Part shown: in pieces, positions 1 through 8,513 of the stretch
Position numbering within the stretch: the stretch's first letter is position 1
How the letters are laid out: every line of letters begins with the position of its first letter
Origin: Paracoccus marinus
GTDB taxonomy: Bacteria; Pseudomonadota; Alphaproteobacteria; Rhodobacterales; Rhodobacteraceae
Direction: 5' to 3'
Length of the DNA: 43,229 bases
Assembly: GCF_007018965.1 (NCBI RefSeq)
Contig: NZ_VJYZ01000037.1
Span: 1 to 43,229, forward strand
Notes under the pieces: generated by a model
Database searches by the model: none
What the model was told of the DNA's origin: nothing
What the model saw: the letters and a program-made list of their open reading frames with translations, nothing else
Made by a program: the position numbers and the translations under genes

Positions 1-1
1 C

Positions 2-46
2 CAGAGCCCCATCGCCTTCGAGCGAAAGGCCCGCGAAGTGAGCTAA
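2..46 (+). pseudogene. 3' end of an IS3-family transposase (OrfB) remnant
   Basis: The first bases read QSPIAFERKAREVS then a TAA stop. This resembles the usual C-terminus of IS3-family OrfB proteins, where a 'SPIAFE'-like phrase follows the last catalytic region. Just after the stop, around 52-75, lies a stretch ending in GGGCAAGTCCA that looks like the element's terminal inverted repeat. Directly after it an IS66 reading frame resumes, so the IS3-type element appears to have inserted into an IS66 transposase gene. Only the very end is in the window, so the family call is tentative. Confidence 0.45.
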
Positions 47-75
47 ACGCTCTCCACAAAAGCCGGGCAAGTCCA

Positions 76-273
76 CTCTTCGCCGGTAACGAGGTTGGCG
101 CAGAGAACTGGGCCATGCTCGCCTCGCTGGTCGCAACCTGCAAGATGTCCGGCGTGAACCCGGTCGACTACATCGCCGACACCCTTCGCGCGATCCTCGA
201 CGGCCACCCGAAAAGCGCCATCGAGGACCTCATGCCCTGGCGCTTCAACCAGCCGTCAAGCATCGCCGCATAG
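76..273 (+). pseudogene. C-terminal fragment of an IS66-family transposase (TnpC)
   Basis: The frame reads LFAGNEVGAENWAMLASLVA and continues through a GVNPVDYIADTLRAIL-type segment to a stop at 271-273. This is the characteristic C-terminal tail of IS66 TnpC proteins (LFAG..., VDP..YL.DVL.RI..HP, LLPW). There is no start; the upstream part is cut off by the IS3-type end. The IS66 right end follows, ending in CGCTTAC, which fits the GTAA termini of this family read on the other strand. It is a dead remnant in the chromosome downstream of the tRNA, outside the prophage. Confidence 0.75.
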
Positions 274-365
274 GGCAACGACCTCGCGCTTACCGAGGAC
301 CTCATGCCCTGGCGCTTCAACCAGCCGTCAAGCATCGCCGCATAGGGCAACGACCTCGCGCTTAC
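222..365 (+). repeat. 72-bp perfect tandem duplication of the IS66 right end
   Basis: Bases 222-293 and 294-365 are identical 72-bp units. Each contains the last codons of the IS66 transposase, its stop codon and the element's right end (…CGCTTAC). The second copy is followed by non-IS sequence. It could come from slippage or unequal recombination after insertion, or from a one-ended transposition event. No coding function is expected. Confidence 0.85.
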
Positions 366-392
366 GGTGTTGATGTGGAATTTGGACATGCG

Positions 393-415
393 AAAACCCC
401 GCGGTGAGGCGGGGT
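393..415 (-). terminator. Rho-independent terminator downstream of the left tRNA 3' half
   Basis: On the minus strand a GC-rich hairpin (arms at 396-402 and 409-415, 7 bp, 6-base loop) is followed by TTTT. It lies just past the 3' end of the truncated tRNA copy. If the left att copy is the original chromosomal 3' half, this is the original terminator of the tRNA-fMet gene. Confidence 0.7.
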
Positions 416-438
416 GTAATAGTTTATTAGTGCGATAG

Positions 439-487
<49 letters not shown>

Positions 488-685
488 GCTATGTTATTGA
501 TATTACACAATTCTTTTGAAATCAAGCGCTTACACCACAACCTCCTGTTAACGCGAATCTTAATTCCAGCATTGGCCGACTTTCATCGGGTTCCACCGTG
601 CGGGAAAGCTGCTCAAAGAGCGTTCACCTGTTGAGTTGGTGTTGAGTCGAAACCGAAGCCCTCGGGTGACCTAACGCTCCGATCT
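488..685. promoter_or_regulatory. Left attachment arm of the element, no gene
   Basis: This A+T-rich stretch between the left att core and the first cargo gene has no convincing coding sequence. At 629-649 it contains two TGTTGAGT octamers separated by TGG and followed by CG, repeated exactly and in the same orientation at 43070-43090 beside the right att site. Paired short direct repeats on both flanks of the core are typical of arm-type binding sites for tyrosine integrases. The A+T-rich bases 488-560 could host bending proteins such as IHF; that part is inference. Confidence 0.6.
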
Positions 686-3412
686 CTAGAAACCGTACTT
701 TGTTCGACGTGTTGTGAATGCCTGCTCGCCACCCTCTAGTAAATCCTTGATGAGTTGTTGAACCGACGCCTTATCAATCGAGCCGCAGTCCTCATCGAAA
801 ATCTTGGTCCGGTCACCGGCGTCCTCAACTGTTGGCGTCAGTCCTATGATCTGATCGGCATCGCCAAGCACCGGTATGTTCGGGTTGTGGCTGGAGAAGA
901 TAAACTGTCTTCGCTTCTTGCCGGTGCGCATGATCGGAACCACCCGGCCAGCGATGAACTGGTTGTCCAAGTCATCTTCCGGCTGGTCGATGATTAAAGG
1001 AGCTTCGGCATCCAATAATAGCAGCAAGAGAACCGCCGTGGCCTTTTGCCCAGCCGACAGGTTTTCGAGCCTCTTCCAGTTGTCGCTTCCTTCGCGCCCA
1101 ACATTCAGTTCGATCAGCGCTTCAGGTGGGATCCGACACTCTTCCACTTCTAGGGCGAGGGTCTCACCAGCATCGGCGATCTTTTTTGCGCTGGCCTCTG
1201 TGAAACCATATTCGGTCATCAGGGCGTCGGCCCCGTCACGGATTCGCTCTGCAAGCTTCGACAAAGATAGCGCCTGGACCTCCTCAAGCTTGCCAAACGC
1301 CTGACTAATGTTACCATCAACGTGCTTGCGGAAGACCTCCCGCAGCGGCTCTATTGTTGAACTCGGCTGAATAATGGCTTTGACAGTGCCCGTCAGTTTC
1401 TTAGAAACGCGTTTCGCCGCCTTCTCTAGCTCGGTGTAGGCGCGGGTATCAGCCTTTTCCCATTGATCTATGATCCCCTGCCTTGTTCGGCGCAGCGATG
1501 CCAGTTCATCTTCAAGGCCCTGCTTTTCAGCCTGCTTAGGCTCTAGGCGCGCAACCTGATCATCGAGACTGACATATTCGTCGGGGTTATGCCCTTCCTC
1601 CGCCAGTTTGGCCTTAAGGTCTTCAAAACGCTTGTTCGCCGTGTCCCGCAACGGCTCCCAATTGCTTCTGATAGCTGCGAGCTCCACCTCAGCGGCCTTG
1701 TGAGCTGAGGCCAAGGCATCTGATGCCGAGCGTAGGGCGAAGTCTATGTCCTGAACGATCTTTTGGAGTGGCTCTAAGGTCGAGCGATGAGGGAGCTTTT
1801 GATCGACTTCATTCGGCAGAACGGATTCTGTCCCGTCTCGCGACGGTCGTAATCTCTTTGACTGGCCCTCAAGCTCCGTTAAAATATCGGAAACTTTCTC
1901 AATCAATCGAGCTTCGGCTTGAACTGCGGTCTTTTCCTCGGCGTGTTCTTTGAGGTTTGTTGCTTGGAACCTCCTGAGTTTCTCGCGAAGGCCGGGCAAC
2001 GCGGCTAAAGCTTCGTCCAACTCCTCGATCTTTCGACGCTTGTCCGCAATGCCACCGCGCGACTCTCTAAGGCGCGAGCGCAGGCTATCCATCTCAACAT
2101 TCACGTGATCATCGTCACCGACAAACCGCTTCAATATCTCCGCGAGCTTGGCTCTATCTCGCGTCAGCTCTGAGATTTCGTGCTGCCCATAGACCTCAAG
2201 TCCCGGAACTAGGTCCATCGGCTTGAGGTCTTGAATAATATCCCCGCTCTGATCTTTCACGCGCGCGTCCTGCCCATAGACACGTTCGACTAGATAGTAG
2301 CCAGGCGAGGGTCTTGGAGAATACAAAAGGACAGCGACACTGGCTTTTTGCCCCATCAGCTCCTTCATCATCGCTTTGTGCGTGGCCGATGCATCCTTGC
2401 CTTTTGGTTCCAGTCCGAATGCGTAACGGATACTCTCGACAATAGTGGATTTTCCCGCGCCGCGACCACCGATCAGAACGTTCAAGCCAGCGTTCAGGGC
2501 GACTGATTGCTCTGACAGCAAACCGCGATCCCAAGACAAGGCAACTATTCTTGTGTAGTCGGCGGGAACTCCGTCCGAGTTGAGCAAAATGCGCCCCTCC
2601 GCATCGAGGAACGCCTGCTTCAAGCCTTCAATGGATATGTCCGTCATCTTTACAAGACATGTCGCGCTATCCTTCGCGAAATCCTCAGGCTTTGTAACAT
2701 CAGCAGCGTTTACGAATGCGATGGGTCGGCTGCGCCGATAGTCGGCGTTCTTGTTTTCGCATATCTGATTAAGCCCGTTCGGGACATCCTTGATCGGACC
2801 CGGTATCGCCGCTGCCAAATGATGATCGGATTTCCATGCGTTTATGCGGGAAGCACCGCTAAGCGTCTTAAGCATGCCGGCGGCCAAGGTGACATGCGCA
2901 GATATTGTAATGCCGCCGCGCTCCTGGACGAGCCGCATCAACTGCTCGCATGTTTTGTTCGATATTGGAGATTCCGCCTTGGGGTCGCGAACGTCGCATG
3001 CGCCAATCAGCGTGTTCATCTCAGAAGCGGTGGTCTCGGGCGGGAATAAACAAAGGATATGCACACCCTCAGACGAGTTAGCCTCAAAGCCCGGAAAAAC
3101 CGTGATGCCGTCGGCTTGAAGACGCTTGGCCAACGACACCGATCCATCATAGCGAAAGTGATCAGTAATCGCGACGATCTGAACGCCGCTATCGCGGCAG
3201 GCTTTGGCCATCGCGTCGTTGTAGTCGCTCTCTGACGAAAATCCTGTGTCCTTTGCATGGCGCTGACCATACTCATAAGGGTTCACTTGAAAGGCGCAGC
3301 GGTAAAACCGGCTTCCGCTCGGTTTTCGCAGCGCTGTGGCTATCCCTTTGGGGGTCGCAGCATGAGCAATCAGGGTTTCAAGGCTTGGAGGGTGTTGGTG
3401 AGCCAGTTCCAT
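686..3412 (-). CDS. trlF: TrlF-type PHP domain / SMC-like ATPase, probable defence or repair protein
   Basis: About 908 aa. The N-terminal ~300 residues look like a PHP phosphoesterase domain (AITDHFRYDGS, then FPGFEAN, then ISAHVT), but the usual first His-x-His metal motif is replaced by an FQVNPYEYG-like phrase. The rest is an ABC/SMC-like ATPase: Walker A GGRGAGKST, long charged helical segments likely to form a coiled coil, signature NLSAGQKATA, Walker B PLIIDQPEDDLD and a late SSHNPN loop. The family is annotated TrlF; its biochemical role is not settled. The ATG at 3412 starts 4 bp after the stop of the upstream restriction gene, so they form one transcription unit. An upstream in-frame ATG at 3445 would overlap that gene. 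Base composition is lower in GC than the phage genes (55% in a hand-counted sample at 1321-1380), suggesting separate acquisition. Confidence 0.8.
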   Translation of the reverse strand: MELAHQHPPSLETLIAHAATPKGIATALRKPSGSRFYRCAFQVNPYEYGQRHAKDTGFSSESDYNDAMAKACRDSGVQIVAITDHFRYDGSVSLAKRLQADGITVFPGFEANSSEGVHILCLFPPETTASEMNTLIGACDVRDPKAESPISNKTCEQLMRLVQERGGITISAHVTLAAGMLKTLSGASRINAWKSDHHLAAAIPGPIKDVPNGLNQICENKNADYRRSRPIAFVNAADVTKPEDFAKDSATCLVKMTDISIEGLKQAFLDAEGRILLNSDGVPADYTRIVALSWDRGLLSEQSVALNAGLNVLIGGRGAGKSTIVESIRYAFGLEPKGKDASATHKAMMKELMGQKASVAVLLYSPRPSPGYYLVERVYGQDARVKDQSGDIIQDLKPMDLVPGLEVYGQHEISELTRDRAKLAEILKRFVGDDDHVNVEMDSLRSRLRESRGGIADKRRKIEELDEALAALPGLREKLRRFQATNLKEHAEEKTAVQAEARLIEKVSDILTELEGQSKRLRPSRDGTESVLPNEVDQKLPHRSTLEPLQKIVQDIDFALRSASDALASAHKAAEVELAAIRSNWEPLRDTANKRFEDLKAKLAEEGHNPDEYVSLDDQVARLEPKQAEKQGLEDELASLRRTRQGIIDQWEKADTRAYTELEKAAKRVSKKLTGTVKAIIQPSSTIEPLREVFRKHVDGNISQAFGKLEEVQALSLSKLAERIRDGADALMTEYGFTEASAKKIADAGETLALEVEECRIPPEALIELNVGREGSDNWKRLENLSAGQKATAVLLLLLLDAEAPLIIDQPEDDLDNQFIAGRVVPIMRTGKKRRQFIFSSHNPNIPVLGDADQIIGLTPTVEDAGDRTKIFDEDCGSIDKASVQQLIKDLLEGGEQAFTTRRTKYGF

Positions 3413-3416
3413 CGTG

Positions 3417-6400
3417 TCAATCAATCTCCAGCTCGGGCAGCCCATTCACGATCTTCATCGTCTCGAGGCTCACAGTGATGACGCGCTGGAACAGCTCCAG
3501 GGGGTAGCGGGGGTTGCCGACGGTCTCGTTGGCGTAGTCGTTGGCGTCGTTGGTGATGCCGCTGGCTGGGTCGGTTTTGACCACCTGGCGCTCCATCACC
3601 CAGTCGAGGGCGGGTTTGCCGTTCACGACGTAGTCCCAAGCCTCGAGGGGGATGTTCTGCATGGTGATGCGGTCGTTGTAGATGACGGTGGTGCGGTCCT
3701 TGGTCTTGCCCTTGCCGCCGAGCATCATCTTTTTCACGCGGTAGAACTTCACGGGGTCGGCCTGCGCCTCGGGGATCAGGCGGTGGTCGCCTTCCTTGAA
3801 GGTGACCATGTAGGGTTCAACGCTTTCGAAGTTCACATGCAGGTGGCCGAGGGCGCGGCCGGCGTCGCGGAAGGCGGCGAAGTCGGCAAAGTCCTTCACC
3901 GCCGGGATGCGGGGCAGTTGCTTGGCGAGGTTGTTCTTGAACCGCTCGCGGTAGTCGGGCGAATGCAGCAGGCCGTAGATGTAATAGAACAGGTCTTCCT
4001 TGCTGATCTCTTCGCCCGGATAGGCGGCTTGAAAATGCGCGAGTCCTTCGTCGGTGATGGCATCGCGGCGGGTGAGACCACTGGCCTGAGCGCCCGATGC
4101 GGCGAAGAATCCGTCATCGGGTTGGGTGTCTTCGTAGAGATAGAGGGGGAAGCACTTGCTCTTTTCGATCAAGTCATAGTTGGGCATTGCGTTGACGCAA
4201 AGTGCAGAAAACCCGCTTCTAGCACCCTTGCCCGATAAGCAAATTATCGGCGTTCCATCAGGAATAGCGGCGAACCCCCCAGCCCGTTCAATGACTTGAC
4301 TGTCATAGTATAAATTCGTTTTTTCAAATGGCCGATACATCGCGTGCCGTGTCTTATCGGCTTTGAACGTTAGCCGAGCGCCACGTTCAAATGCCCTCTC
4401 CAGATCGGCGGACCATTTTATGCGTTTGGGATCACGGTCTACATCTTTGAGTGCATCACACCTGTCTAGTTCTGAATTGAAAGCGTTCATAGTTTGCTGA
4501 ACAATCACGTAAAGTTTCTCACGGGAGGAGCCGTAAACCCACATGTCCCTTGCTGTTGAAACGCCGTTTGTCAGGGCTTCAAACACCTTTATGGTTTCGG
4601 AGGAACGTGAGCCAATTTCGATGAATTGATCAAAACTGCCGTCAACTTGATCCAGCCAGTCGTTCCGTTCATCGGGCGTTATGCTGATCCAGCCATGCGT
4701 TTGAGCGATACCGTCAATGGAACCCAAATCTCTAATAATAGCGCGTTTTTCCTTGGTGGTAAAATCAGGGCCAATGTCGTGGAAGTGAATATTCCCGCCA
4801 TCGTCGCGCTTAGGGTTCTTGACCAAAACGGCGATTGCAATGCCTGTCATACTTCCAGACGCGAAGACATTTTCACCCTCGCGCGCAGCGCCCTTCGACA
4901 GCATGTTCTTTCGGACATCGCCTCTCAAGTGAAAGATATATAGATCGCTAAATTCTTCGGCGAGGCATTTTCGCATTCCGTCCGCGTAGCCGCGCTCAAT
5001 CCAAGCACTACCCGCTACAAAGGCCATAACCCCTGAATCCCCAATTCGATCTGACGCCCAACGGAATGCTCTGATGTAGCTGTTGTAAAGTTGGTTCATA
5101 AGTTTTGCGGAGGACGATACAGCGTAGCTGCTTCGTATCGCCTTATCCAGTTGAGAATATTCGATATTGGCGGCATCATCATTTGCACTTTCCTGCCCAC
5201 CAGAATACGGCGGGTTGCCCATGACCACCCGGATATCCAGCGCCTTCTGCTTGGCGCGGCGTTCCGAGTTGTCGGGCAGGAGGTTGGCGACCATATCGCG
5301 CTCCTGCTCATACATCTGGAAGGTGTCTGTCAGCAGGATGCCGGTGAAGGGGTGATAGGGCGCATCGGCCTTCAGCCCACCTTGGCTCAGTTCGTGATAG
5401 ACGGTCTCGATGTTCACGGCGGCGATGTAATAGGCCAGCAGCACGATTTCATTGGCGTGAATCTCGTGCTTGTATTTGTGCTCAAGCTCATCAGGCGCGA
5501 TCAGGCCCGATTGCAGCAACCGGGTGATGAAGGTGCCGGTGCCGGTGAAAGGGTCGAGGATATGCACGCCCTTTGAGCCCAGCGTCTGGCCGAACTGCGC
5601 CTTCAGCACGTCGTTCACCGAGTGGATGATGAAATCCACCACCTCGACCGGGGTATAGACGATGCCGAGGCGCTGGGTCAGGCGCGGGAAGGCGTTGCGG
5701 AAAAAGCGGTCGTAAAGCTCGGTGATCAGGGCCTGGCGACCATGGGCGGTCTTGATGCCCTGGGCCCGGCGAGCGACGCTGGCATAGAACTTGTCCAGGC
5801 TTTCCGCTTCCTTGGCGAGGTTGTGTTCGTGCAGCTGGCCGAGCACCGTCTCCATGGCGCGGGAGACGGGGTTAGCTTCGGTGAACTTGCTGTCCTTGAA
5901 CAGCGCATCAAAGACCGGCTTGGTGATCAGGTGCTGGGCCAGCATCTCGATCGCGTCGGCCTCGGAGATTTCGGGGTTCAGGTCGTCGTGCAGCTCATCC
6001 AGGAAGGCGCGGAAGGCGGTCTGTTCCGGGCCGGGCTTGGCGGTGATGGCGGTGATGCGGGTGATATGGGCCTGGGCGATCTTGGCGATGTCCTTGGCCC
6101 AGCTGTCCCAGTAATCGCGGGTGCCGCATTTTTCGACGATCTTCGCCATGATGGCCCGGGTGAACTCGTCAAAGACGAAACTGCCCTGTTCGGGGCCGAG
6201 ATCGGTGATGGTTGGGTCGCGGCCTTCCTGGCCGATATTGGCACCGGCTTTTTCCGCGCGGGTCTTGTTGATGTTGATGTCGTCGACCACGGCGGTCAGC
6301 TCGCGCAGCTCGGATTCGGACGAGATGCGCACCAGCTCGACCTTGTCGCTGATATCCTCGCCCAGCTTGGCCTGGTTGATGCGGGCGTCGAGGCGTTCGT

Positions 6401-8273
6401 CATGGGCGCGCAAGGCGTTCAGGATCTGCCAGACGACCTGATAGCGTTCATTGTCCTTCAGCGCCTCTTCGGGGGTGGTGTCGGGCGGGATGGCGACGGG
6501 CAGGATGACATAGCCCATCTTCTTGCCCTCAGCCCGGCGCATGACGCGGCCGACCGATTGCACCACGTCGATCTGGCTTTTGCGCGGGTGCATGAACATG
6601 ATCGCGTCCAGCGCGGGCACGTCCACGCCCTCAGACAGCACGCGGGCATTGGTCAGGATGCGGCAGGTATCCTCGCCCGCATCGGCCTTGAGCCAGTTCA
6701 GCATCTCATCGCGGGCGGTGGCGTTGAAGGTGCCGTCGATATGGCGGACCTCGGTCGTCAGGTGGCGGGCATCGTCAATCAGTTCGCTGCCGGTATATTC
6801 ATCGACGACCTTGGTGAACTCATCCTCGATGATCTTCGACTTGGCGATGGTCTGGCAGAAGGCCAGCGCGCGGCGCATCGGACGCGGATCGAAGGCCAGG
6901 TCTTCGACCAGGTCAGCTTTGGTCAGCGCCTTATAGCAGCCGATGATCTTCGTCGCGTCATCGAGAGTCAGCTCCGGCCCGTCCTTGAGGCGGTTCTGGA
7001 TGGTGGTCGAGATCAGCCCTTCGTCGACCGCAAGCACCACGACCTTGTAATCGGTCAGCAGGTTGTTCTCGACCGCCCAGCCAAAGCCCCGGTGGAACAG
7101 ATCCTTGCCGAACTTGTCCTCGTCATCCATCGAGGCCAGTTCGGCATCGTGGTCATCCGCCTTGCGCCGGGCGGCATCGCCGAAGATGCGCGGCGTCGCG
7201 GTCATGTAGAGGCGCTTTTTCGCCGCCACATGGTCGTTGCTGTGGATGCGCACGAAGGTGCTGTCGTCTTCGTCCTTCAGCGTGACGCCGGTGGTGCGAT
7301 GCGCTTCGTCGCAGATCACCAGATCGAATTCCGGCAGGCCATGGTTTTTCTGTGCGCGGGTCAGCACGTCGATCGAGTGATAGGTCGAGAACACCACGGT
7401 CATGCGGTTGGGCGGCGCAGCGGCAACCTGCTGCGCGAGCCTCTGCGGATCGGTCGTCGCCGGGAAGGCCAGATCATGGACGTTCAGATCGAGGCTGTCG
7501 GCATCGGCATTGCGCCCGATCCTCACATCGGAGCAGGCCGAAAACGCGGTGAACTCCTGCTGGCGGTCATTGCTCCATTCGCGCACGGTCTGCGACATCA
7601 GCGCCAATGATGGCACCATGAACAGCACCCGCTTGCCCGGACCCGCCAGGGCTTCGGCGATCCGCAGCCCGGTGAAGGTCTTGCCAGTGCCGCAAGCCAT
7701 GATCAGCTTGCCGCGATCGGCTTCCGCCAGCCCCTCGGTCACGGCCTTCAGGGCATCGCGCTGGTGCGGACGCAGCTGTTTCTTCGGGGCGAGGCTGACG
7801 GTGCCGGTGCGCAGGAACTGCGACCAGTCGATGCGGCTGGCCTCCAGCTCGCTGATGCTGATGCGGTTCCAGTCTTTCGACAGCTTGTCGAGCGTCCCGC
7901 TGGCGTTCTTGCCGAATTCCTTCTGCGTGGTGTCGGCAATGATCAGCCGCGTAAACAGATCATTGGAGGCGGCCGAGATGAAGCTGTCGATATCGGGCTT
8001 CTGAATCGTGTGATTGGGCGCATAGAATTTGCACTGGATCGCAGCATAACCCGAGCCATCGGCCAGCGTCGCCACCAGGTCGATGCCGGTGTCGGCCTTG
8101 CTCCAGCCCTGTTCCTTCGCCCATTGGGCAAAAGGCACAACGGCGGAATAGTATTGCTTTTGCGCATCGTCGTTTTCCAGATAAACGCGAACGACCCGCT
8201 CAAAGTAATCGCCCTTCTCGCGCTCGGACCGGGCAGCCTGGCGGTAGGAATCCAACAAATCACGCAACTGCAT
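3417..8273 (-). CDS. Type ISP restriction-modification enzyme (nuclease-helicase-methyltransferase)
   Basis: 1618 aa in one chain. Residues ~1-140 hold an Mrr-like nuclease (GIDLVA … AIQCKFY). Next is a superfamily 2 helicase/translocase (MACGTGKTFTG; VICDEAHRT; MTATPR; QSVGRVMRR). Then comes a coupler and a gamma-type N6-adenine methyltransferase (DPFTGTGTFITRLL for SAM binding; GNPPYSGG for catalysis), followed by a target-recognition region. This is the LlaBIII/Type ISP order: the enzyme methylates one strand of its site and translocates to cut unmodified DNA. ATG at 8273; no strong ribosome site. First gene of a two-gene operon with the TrlF-like ATPase. The stretch coding from just after NPPY to about residue 1361 (bases ~4180-5205) is visibly poorer in GC than both flanks, suggesting a swapped specificity domain. 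Confidence 0.9.
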   Translation of the reverse strand: MQLRDLLDSYRQAARSEREKGDYFERVVRVYLENDDAQKQYYSAVVPFAQWAKEQGWSKADTGIDLVATLADGSGYAAIQCKFYAPNHTIQKPDIDSFISAASNDLFTRLIIADTTQKEFGKNASGTLDKLSKDWNRISISELEASRIDWSQFLRTGTVSLAPKKQLRPHQRDALKAVTEGLAEADRGKLIMACGTGKTFTGLRIAEALAGPGKRVLFMVPSLALMSQTVREWSNDRQQEFTAFSACSDVRIGRNADADSLDLNVHDLAFPATTDPQRLAQQVAAAPPNRMTVVFSTYHSIDVLTRAQKNHGLPEFDLVICDEAHRTTGVTLKDEDDSTFVRIHSNDHVAAKKRLYMTATPRIFGDAARRKADDHDAELASMDDEDKFGKDLFHRGFGWAVENNLLTDYKVVVLAVDEGLISTTIQNRLKDGPELTLDDATKIIGCYKALTKADLVEDLAFDPRPMRRALAFCQTIAKSKIIEDEFTKVVDEYTGSELIDDARHLTTEVRHIDGTFNATARDEMLNWLKADAGEDTCRILTNARVLSEGVDVPALDAIMFMHPRKSQIDVVQSVGRVMRRAEGKKMGYVILPVAIPPDTTPEEALKDNERYQVVWQILNALRAHDERLDARINQAKLGEDISDKVELVRISSESELRELTAVVDDININKTRAEKAGANIGQEGRDPTITDLGPEQGSFVFDEFTRAIMAKIVEKCGTRDYWDSWAKDIAKIAQAHITRITAITAKPGPEQTAFRAFLDELHDDLNPEISEADAIEMLAQHLITKPVFDALFKDSKFTEANPVSRAMETVLGQLHEHNLAKEAESLDKFYASVARRAQGIKTAHGRQALITELYDRFFRNAFPRLTQRLGIVYTPVEVVDFIIHSVNDVLKAQFGQTLGSKGVHILDPFTGTGTFITRLLQSGLIAPDELEHKYKHEIHANEIVLLAYYIAAVNIETVYHELSQGGLKADAPYHPFTGILLTDTFQMYEQERDMVANLLPDNSERRAKQKALDIRVVMGNPPYSGGQESANDDAANIEYSQLDKAIRSSYAVSSSAKLMNQLYNSYIRAFRWASDRIGDSGVMAFVAGSAWIERGYADGMRKCLAEEFSDLYIFHLRGDVRKNMLSKGAAREGENVFASGSMTGIAIAVLVKNPKRDDGGNIHFHDIGPDFTTKEKRAIIRDLGSIDGIAQTHGWISITPDERNDWLDQVDGSFDQFIEIGSRSSETIKVFEALTNGVSTARDMWVYGSSREKLYVIVQQTMNAFNSELDRCDALKDVDRDPKRIKWSADLERAFERGARLTFKADKTRHAMYRPFEKTNLYYDSQVIERAGGFAAIPDGTPIICLSGKGARSGFSALCVNAMPNYDLIEKSKCFPLYLYEDTQPDDGFFAASGAQASGLTRRDAITDEGLAHFQAAYPGEEISKEDLFYYIYGLLHSPDYRERFKNNLAKQLPRIPAVKDFADFAAFRDAGRALGHLHVNFESVEPYMVTFKEGDHRLIPEAQADPVKFYRVKKMMLGGKGKTKDRTTVIYNDRITMQNIPLEAWDYVVNGKPALDWVMERQVVKTDPASGITNDANDYANETVGNPRYPLELFQRVITVSLETMKIVNGLPELEID

Positions 8274-8422
8274 CAGTACCGCCTGTCCCGGAACAAGGTT
8301 TTCTTTTTATCATCAGGCGCTCGAGGGCCTGAAACAGAACCTAGCCGCCCGTTGCGGTTGAATCCATATGCAACTGACCGATTCCCTCCCGTCCTCCGCC
8401 CCCCGATGCCCCCCTTCCACCC

Positions 8423-8456
8423 GACCGGCGCGGATTGTGCCCTTCCGGCGCCGGTC
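8423..8456. repeat. Intergenic palindromic repeat, copy 1
   Basis: GACCGGCGC at 8423-8431 pairs with GCGCCGGTC at 8448-8456 across 16 bases. It lies in the ~240 bp between the restriction gene and the integrase, which otherwise holds no gene. Related hairpins with the same arms and spacing occur at 10585-10620 and 26597-26630, and copies 2 and 3 share further similarity downstream (GCGCCGCGCCGCCGGTC). There is no T-run, so it is not a standard terminator. It may be a host intergenic repeat or a protein/RNA structure site. Confidence 0.6.
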
Positions 8457-8513
8457 CGCGCCTGTCTTCCGGTCTGCGAATCATCTCGTTGATAAGCCGG
8501 CGCTTCTACGCCT

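Noticed and set aside
168..389. Minus-strand frame with an internal amino-acid repeat
   Set aside because: The repeat only reflects the 72-bp tandem duplication of the IS66 end; no ribosome site or family resemblance.
5622..7610. 662-aa open frame antisense to the ISP gene, and similar long antisense frames (e.g. 12665-14266, 23125-25908, 28302-29834, 32964-35399)
   Set aside because: High-GC genes leave the opposite strand free of stops. The translations lack family motifs and all overlap well-supported genes.
3417..8273. BREX PglX or type IIL enzyme
   Set aside because: The SF2 helicase between the nuclease and methyltransferase parts in the same chain, and the lack of other BREX genes, fit type ISP instead.
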